Below, piece by piece: positions 6,901 to 8,898 of a DNA stretch of 8,898 nt. Position numbers and translations under genes: made by a program. The DNA comes from JBCCEV01 sp039030125 (GTDB lineage Bacteria; Pseudomonadota; Gammaproteobacteria; Ga0077536). The stretch's first letter is position 1. Every line of letters begins with the position of its first letter. The DNA is taken from positions 1 through 8,898 of the forward strand of contig JBCCEV010000164.1 in NCBI GenBank assembly GCA_039030125.1. Direction: 5' to 3'. Below the pieces are notes generated by a model. The model worked only from the letters and a program-made list of their open reading frames with translations. It had not been told where the DNA came from and searched no databases.

Positions 6901-8898
6901 CGGCGGCGGTATCGATCCGACGGCTGAGTTTATTCAAGTCGTTGGGGTCGTTGATCTCGGTGCAGCGAATGGGGTGCGACTTTATGTCAATAGCGAATTG
7001 GCGGTTACGGCTATTGGCGATGCGACGAGTTTGGCCGATTGGTCTGGAGGAGACAACGCAGGTTTAGGAGGAGTGAATAGCGGTATTAATTTTGCGAGCG
7101 GCGGTAACTTTGAAGGCGACATCGCGATCTTCCGCTTCTACGAAGCGGCGTTTGCCGATGCTGATGTCGAGCAAAATTACGAAGCGGTTCACGGCTTGCG
7201 AGTGACGGAAGTCACCGATCCCGTCACGATGGGTAACGGCACCCTGGGCTCACCGTTTGGCCTTAATTCTGGTGCGCAGGTCACGCTCAACGCTGATGGC
7301 AGCTACACCTACGATCCCAACGGCGCTTTTGAAAGCCTGGCCAGCGGCCAAACCACCACCGACACATTCCAGTACACCCTCAGTGACGGAACCGAGAGTG
7401 ATACCGCAACCGTAACGATAACGATCACGGGTGTTGACGACGCACCTACCGTTACAGCGACGGGATTGGATCCAACGTTTACCGAGGACGGTAGCGCAGT
7501 CGATATTTTTAGTGGCGTAACAATCGATGCCGTAGAACCCGGTCAAACCATTGAAGAGATCGTTTTTACGGTTAGCAATGTGTCTAACGGTAGCGATGAG
7601 ATTGTCGTTATTGACGGTACAAGTATTCCCCTCATTAATACTGGCGGAACGCCGATCAACACCGGTAGTGGTTATTCGATCGCCGTCGTGGTTTCCGGAT
7701 CCGATGTGACGATTACGGCAACCACCACGGGCGCCGCGACCGGCGATATCCAAAGCTTGGTCGATAACCTGACGTATCAAAACAACAGTCAGGCGCCCGG
7801 AGAAGCGGTTCGCAATTTCGTGATTGCGAGCATTACCGATAGTGGGTCCAGCGCTGGCGCTAACGATAATGACAGTGTGCCTGCTATCGCTTCCGACATC
7901 ACGGTTACTGGTGTCAATGACCCGTTAGTTGCAACCGATAACACCTACGTCGTGATTGGCACGGGTAGCGGCAATTTCATCACCGATGATACCGGCGCCG
8001 GCGTGGATACCGATCCTGATTCCTCACCCATTGTTGCCGACCCCTCGCTAACGTCAACACCGGCAAATGGTTCGGTTTCGGTTAATCCCGACGGTTCGTT
8101 CGTTTATACGGCAAATGCGGGTTACACGGGTCCGGATTCTTTTACCTATCGGGTCAGTACGCCGACCAATATCACGGGTTTGACCTATGAGTTTTTCGAT
8201 GGTGCGCCGAGTGGTGATACCGTCGACAATATTCCACTCAGCAGTCCGCTTGCTACCGGAAACGCGAGCGATTTCGACGTTAACGCTTTGGCGCTTGCCG
8301 AAACCGGAAGCGAAGAGACTTACGCGGTTCGGTATACCGGTTACATCACGATCACTAGCGCGGGCACATATAACTTCCGCACAACGTCTGATGACGGCTC
8401 AAAGCTATACATCGATGGGGTGGAATTAGTCGATAACGATGGACTGCATGCGCCGGTTACGGTCACGAGTTCGAACGTTGCCTTAACCGCCGGCACGCAC
8501 CGCATTGTCATTGAGTTCTTCGAGAACACCGGCGGCGATAGTTTGGTCGTCGAATATAGTGGGGACGACACGGGTGGTTTAGGGACTTTCGCAAATCTCG
8601 CGGGCTCTAGCGCTCTTGTAGAAGGGGATGAAGCGACAGCGACCGTAACTTTGGATGTGCGTGCGGTCGATGCGATAGACGACAGCTACGGGACTAACGA
8701 AGACGTTGATCTCAATATCCCTGAAGCTAGCGGTGTTTTGAATAACGATATGTCGGTGACCGGACCGACCCGTCTATTGGATTACGATGCGTCAGCGGAC
8801 AGTATCCTAGCTGACGGTATTAACGATCAACAAGGCACAGGCCTCGACTTTGATGCGGTTGGGTTGCTAATGGTGACATTGGTTAGACCAACCGCATC
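3953..8898 (+). CDS. Giant modular surface protein: LEPR motif, DUF4347, cadherin-like repeats with nested LamG and PA14 domains (3'-truncated)
   Basis: One open frame of 1648 complete codons plus two bases runs off the window with no stop. An in-frame TAG at 3938 limits the start to TTG 3950 or ATG 3953; ATG 3953 is chosen although no strong ribosome site precedes it. Order by residue: basic N-terminus (1-30); LEPRCMFDGAG (43-53), the LEPR motif known near the start of giant exported proteins; DUF4347 (about 106-262); an unrecognised beta-rich domain (272-483); cadherin-like/VCBS-type repeats from 484 on. A LamG-like domain (about 839-1081) sits inside repeat 4, a PA14-like domain (about 1409-1550) inside repeat 6, and a second LamG-like domain begins at about 1608 in repeat 7. 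The protein is acidic, rich in Asp, Thr, Gly and Val, and almost free of cysteine, as in type I-secreted adhesins. There is no classical signal peptide. Export route, RTX repeats and secretion signal would lie beyond the window. Surface adhesion, perhaps to glycans, is inferred. Confidence 0.93.
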   Translation, partial: MVNRIRRAFKSIFRQTPPKLHYPGAHPGGLAPRAKLDESLTALEPRCMFDGAGMVTAIENLADDAAAQQAETAFANGETNADTPADPEHEALMEALVGDHDGAPNEIVFVDTGVEGYESILAGIDSDVEIVLLQTDRDGIEQIADVLSERDSIDAVHIISHGDAGALRLGNTVLTQASMSGEHADELAVIRQALSDDADVLIYGCNFAEGEAGKAAADTLAALTGADIAASDDLTGATERGGDWVLETEIGDIDAGVIVGDVGQASFSGLLTTTIDWSDYTSSTEFPPNLDGTTTADITEGGVTVNFRVDTDAAGPTDTASAGNTAETIAGTRGGLVDYLQLYADNATQTDTQTYELTFSSAVNNLNFTLSDIDSLTGQFQDELVIEAWTGGIGGTAVGLSASEVTLDGAPSLTFTDATDTFLAIFNNNVDSADPFGNAEITFANAVDAVRITYSQGSSAPATGGVQAVGLHDITWNRDVTATDDTPAAIDDNSTAAGNVLTNDVDPDETPGLMVTELNGSGAAVGTPTVLASGATLTLNANGTYNYDPSTSATLNGMSAGQSMTDTFTYQVTDAGGATDTATVTITINGANDAPTPTADSGTVGEDDGVTAINVLSNDSDPEGDTLTVTGLDTSGTSGSATVGVGGAINYSPNGQFNSLSVGQTATDTVTYTVSDDGGATSTETVTVTVTGVNDTPTANDDSPGPFANSSGDSVLDLVGNDTDPDSSDVLTVSAINTTGTLGSVTLNSGTVTYNPNGAFAGLSAGMTATDTFTYTVSDGNGGTETATVTVTISGAEVDAVDDSGATDEDTALVVGANGVLGNDTDSDVATVITANRTLNYDAGLDSPSGDGTWRDEEGSAFNWDYGAGISFNGSPGSAHTGITASYTFDGSAVAGFNDPGAGTGDDESFSNLPGDPSVADATFEMWVRLTANGDQDVLFESGAGGDGISLSYDGSVGTNGRLEFKVKDGADDTQVFVDLDSVGGGIDPTAEFIQVVGVVDLGAANGVRLYVNSELAVTAIGDATSLADWSGGDNAGLGGVNSGINFASGGNFEGDIAIFRFYEAAFADADVEQNYEAVHGLRVTEVTDPVTMGNGTLGSPFGLNSGAQVTLNADGSYTYDPNGAFESLASGQTTTDTFQYTLSDGTESDTATVTITITGVDDAPTVTATGLDPTFTEDGSAVDIFSGVTIDAVEPGQTIEEIVFTVSNVSNGSDEIVVIDGTSIPLINTGGTPINTGSGYSIAVVVSGSDVTITATTTGAATGDIQSLVDNLTYQNNSQAPGEAVRNFVIASITDSGSSAGANDNDSVPAIASDITVTGVNDPLVATDNTYVVIGTGSGNFITDDTGAGVDTDPDSSPIVADPSLTSTPANGSVSVNPDGSFVYTANAGYTGPDSFTYRVSTPTNITGLTYEFFDGAPSGDTVDNIPLSSPLATGNASDFDVNALALAETGSEETYAVRYTGYITITSAGTYNFRTTSDDGSKLYIDGVELVDNDGLHAPVTVTSSNVALTAGTHRIVIEFFENTGGDSLVVEYSGDDTGGLGTFANLAGSSALVEGDEATATVTLDVRAVDAIDDSYGTNEDVDLNIPEASGVLNNDMSVTGPTRLLDYDASADSILADGINDQQGTGLDFDAVGLLMVTLVRPTA
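4079..4111 (+). other. LEPR motif region of the giant protein
   Basis: Residues 43-53 read LEPRCMFDGAG, preceded by an arginine- and lysine-rich segment of about 35 residues. An LEPR(x)(M/L)FDGA block just before DUF4347 is a recurrent N-terminal signature of very long secreted proteobacterial proteins. Its role is not established; a link to export or retention is inference. Its presence supports the start upstream at 3953 rather than at an internal ATG. Confidence 0.75.
4268..4738 (+). other. DUF4347 domain
   Basis: Residues 106-262 open with EIVFVDTGVEGYESIL and contain VHIISHGDAGALRLG (156-170), DVLIYGCNFAEGEAG (199-213) and the closing ALTGADIAASDDLTG, all characteristic of DUF4347. The function of the family is unknown. 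The conserved His161 of SHG and Cys205 of GC are spaced like the His-Cys pair of caspase-fold (clan CD) peptidases, which raises the possibility of proteolytic or self-processing activity. That link is my inference. Confidence 0.85.
4766..5401 (+). other. Unrecognised beta-rich domain after DUF4347
   Basis: Residues 272-483 begin TTIDWSDYTSSTEFPPNLDG and end near GLHDITWNRDVTATDD. The pattern is alternating hydrophobic/polar strands with ITEGGVTVNFRV, YELTFSSAVNNLNFTLSDID, LVIEAWTGG and EITFANAVDAVRITYSQGS. This resembles the beta-sandwich (jelly-roll) domains that precede repeat arrays in exported proteins, with an acidic SDIDS-like loop. I cannot name the family. Binding or a structural spacer role are both possible. 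Confidence 0.55.
6467..7195 (+). other. LamG / concanavalin-like domain nested in repeat 4
   Basis: Residues 839-1081 show the LamG-type (Laminin_G_3-like) order: LNYDAGLDS entry, TASYTFDGSAVAGF, SVADATFEMWVRLTANGDQD, VLFESGAGGDGISLSYDG, GRLEFKVKDG, FIQVVGVVDLGAANGVRLYV, and GNFEGDIAIFRFYEAAFADADVEQNYEAV to close. ATFEMWVR and GDIAIFRFY are the classic edge strands of this carbohydrate-binding-type sandwich. Ligand unknown. Confidence 0.75.
7451..7927 (+). other. Distinct beta repeat (repeat 5)
   Basis: Residues 1167-1325 differ from the neighbours: FTEDGSAVDIFSGVTIDAVE, IEEIVFTVSNVSNGSDEIVV, GYSIAVVVSGSDVTITATTT, IQSLVDNLTYQNNSQAPGEA and a final DITVTGVND. It is about 160 residues long, against about 100 for the other units. 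Similar blocks occur in other giant repeat proteins, but I cannot give the family a name. It probably forms one larger beta-sandwich in the stalk. Confidence 0.5.
8177..8602 (+). other. PA14-like domain nested in repeat 6
   Basis: Residues 1409-1550 read GLTYEFFDGAPSG at the entry, then TYAVRYTGYITITSAGTYNF, RTTSDDGSKLYIDGVELVDND, VTSSNVALTAGTHRIVIEFF and SLVVEYSGDD. The S-DDGSKLYIDG-x-L-V-x-N block is the PA14 hallmark; in PA14 adhesins the Asp-Asp pair in this loop binds calcium and sugar. The host repeat resumes as ATATVTLDVRAVDAIDD after the domain. Glycan binding is a family-based inference. Confidence 0.82.
8774..8898 (+). other. Start of a second LamG-like domain, cut by window end
   Basis: From residue 1608 the protein reads LLDYDASADSILADGINDQQ, close to LNYDAGLDSPSGDGTWRDEE at the entry of the first LamG domain, and likewise follows a VLxND repeat opening. 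Only about 41 residues are visible, so the assignment rests on that entry motif and the position. Confidence 0.5.

Larger units (their letters stand above)
5402..8898 (+). repeat. Array of cadherin-like / VCBS-type Ig repeats (protein-level)
   Basis: Approximate units by residue: 484-596, 597-698, 699-798, 799-1166 (split by LamG), 1167-1325 (a different type), 1326-1570 (split by PA14) and 1571 onward (split by a second LamG). Typical units have the order VLxNDxDPD, a GxxTLNxNGTYxYxP-like block, (S/L)xxGQxxTDTFTYxVSD, TATVTVTIxG and the (V/A)NDxPT linker. Repeats recur at protein level only; nucleotide identity looks low, so they are old rather than recent duplications. Asp-rich ND-D-D loops suggest calcium-dependent stiffening of a stalk. 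Confidence 0.85.

Noticed and set aside
7250..7780. A 176-codon minus-strand frame opposite repeats 4 and 5.
   Set aside because: It lies antisense to a well-supported coding frame, shows no domain, and its composition follows from the complement of Asp/Thr/Val-rich codons.
5402..8898. Possible recent DNA tandem repeats, CRISPR or mobile element in the adhesin gene.
   Set aside because: The periodicity is at protein level only. I saw no long identical direct repeats, spacers, terminal inverted repeats or transposase sequence.

Overview
The window looks like chromosomal DNA of a Gram-negative proteobacterium, most likely a marine or aquatic gammaproteobacterium. This is inferred from an Escherichia-like PntB transhydrogenase subunit, a near-perfect CRP/Vfr-type operator (TGTGA-N6-TCACA), and a very large modular surface-type protein of the LEPR/DUF4347 class. 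No taxonomic search was possible.

Layout. (1) 1-1314, plus strand: 3' part of pntB (NAD(P) transhydrogenase beta subunit), missing about 26 N-terminal codons. (2) 1341-1376: a bidirectional rho-independent terminator shared by pntB and the convergent genes to its right. (3) 1391-3502, minus strand: an apparent two-gene operon. The first gene is an alpha/beta hydrolase of the homoserine O-acetyltransferase (MetX-like) superfamily (3502-2453). It is followed 48 bases later by an NADP-dependent medium-chain oxidoreductase of the CurA / leukotriene B4 12-hydroxydehydrogenase type (2404-1391). (4) 3503-3952: a 450-base divergent control region with a CRP-like palindrome, one promoter candidate in each direction, and several inverted repeats in the presumed leader of the right-hand gene. 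(5) 3953-8898, plus strand: one uninterrupted reading frame of at least 1648 codons that runs off the window end, so its C-terminus is not visible.

The giant protein is the most interesting object. Hand translation of the whole frame finds no stop. Its order is: basic N-terminus, LEPR motif, DUF4347 domain, an unrecognised beta-rich domain, then a chain of cadherin-like/VCBS-type Ig repeats. Two kinds of foreign module are nested inside these repeats. A LamG/concanavalin-like domain splits the fourth repeat inside its ND-D-D calcium-type loop. A PA14-like domain splits the sixth repeat just before its last strand. A second LamG-like domain starts at the equivalent loop of the seventh repeat as the window ends. 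This suggests a large secreted or cell-surface adhesin with carbohydrate-binding-type modules displayed on a repeat stalk.

pntB and the minus-strand pair are metabolic and show no obvious functional link to the adhesin. The CRP-like site lies between the divergent genes and could tie either one, or both, to a cAMP-type signal.
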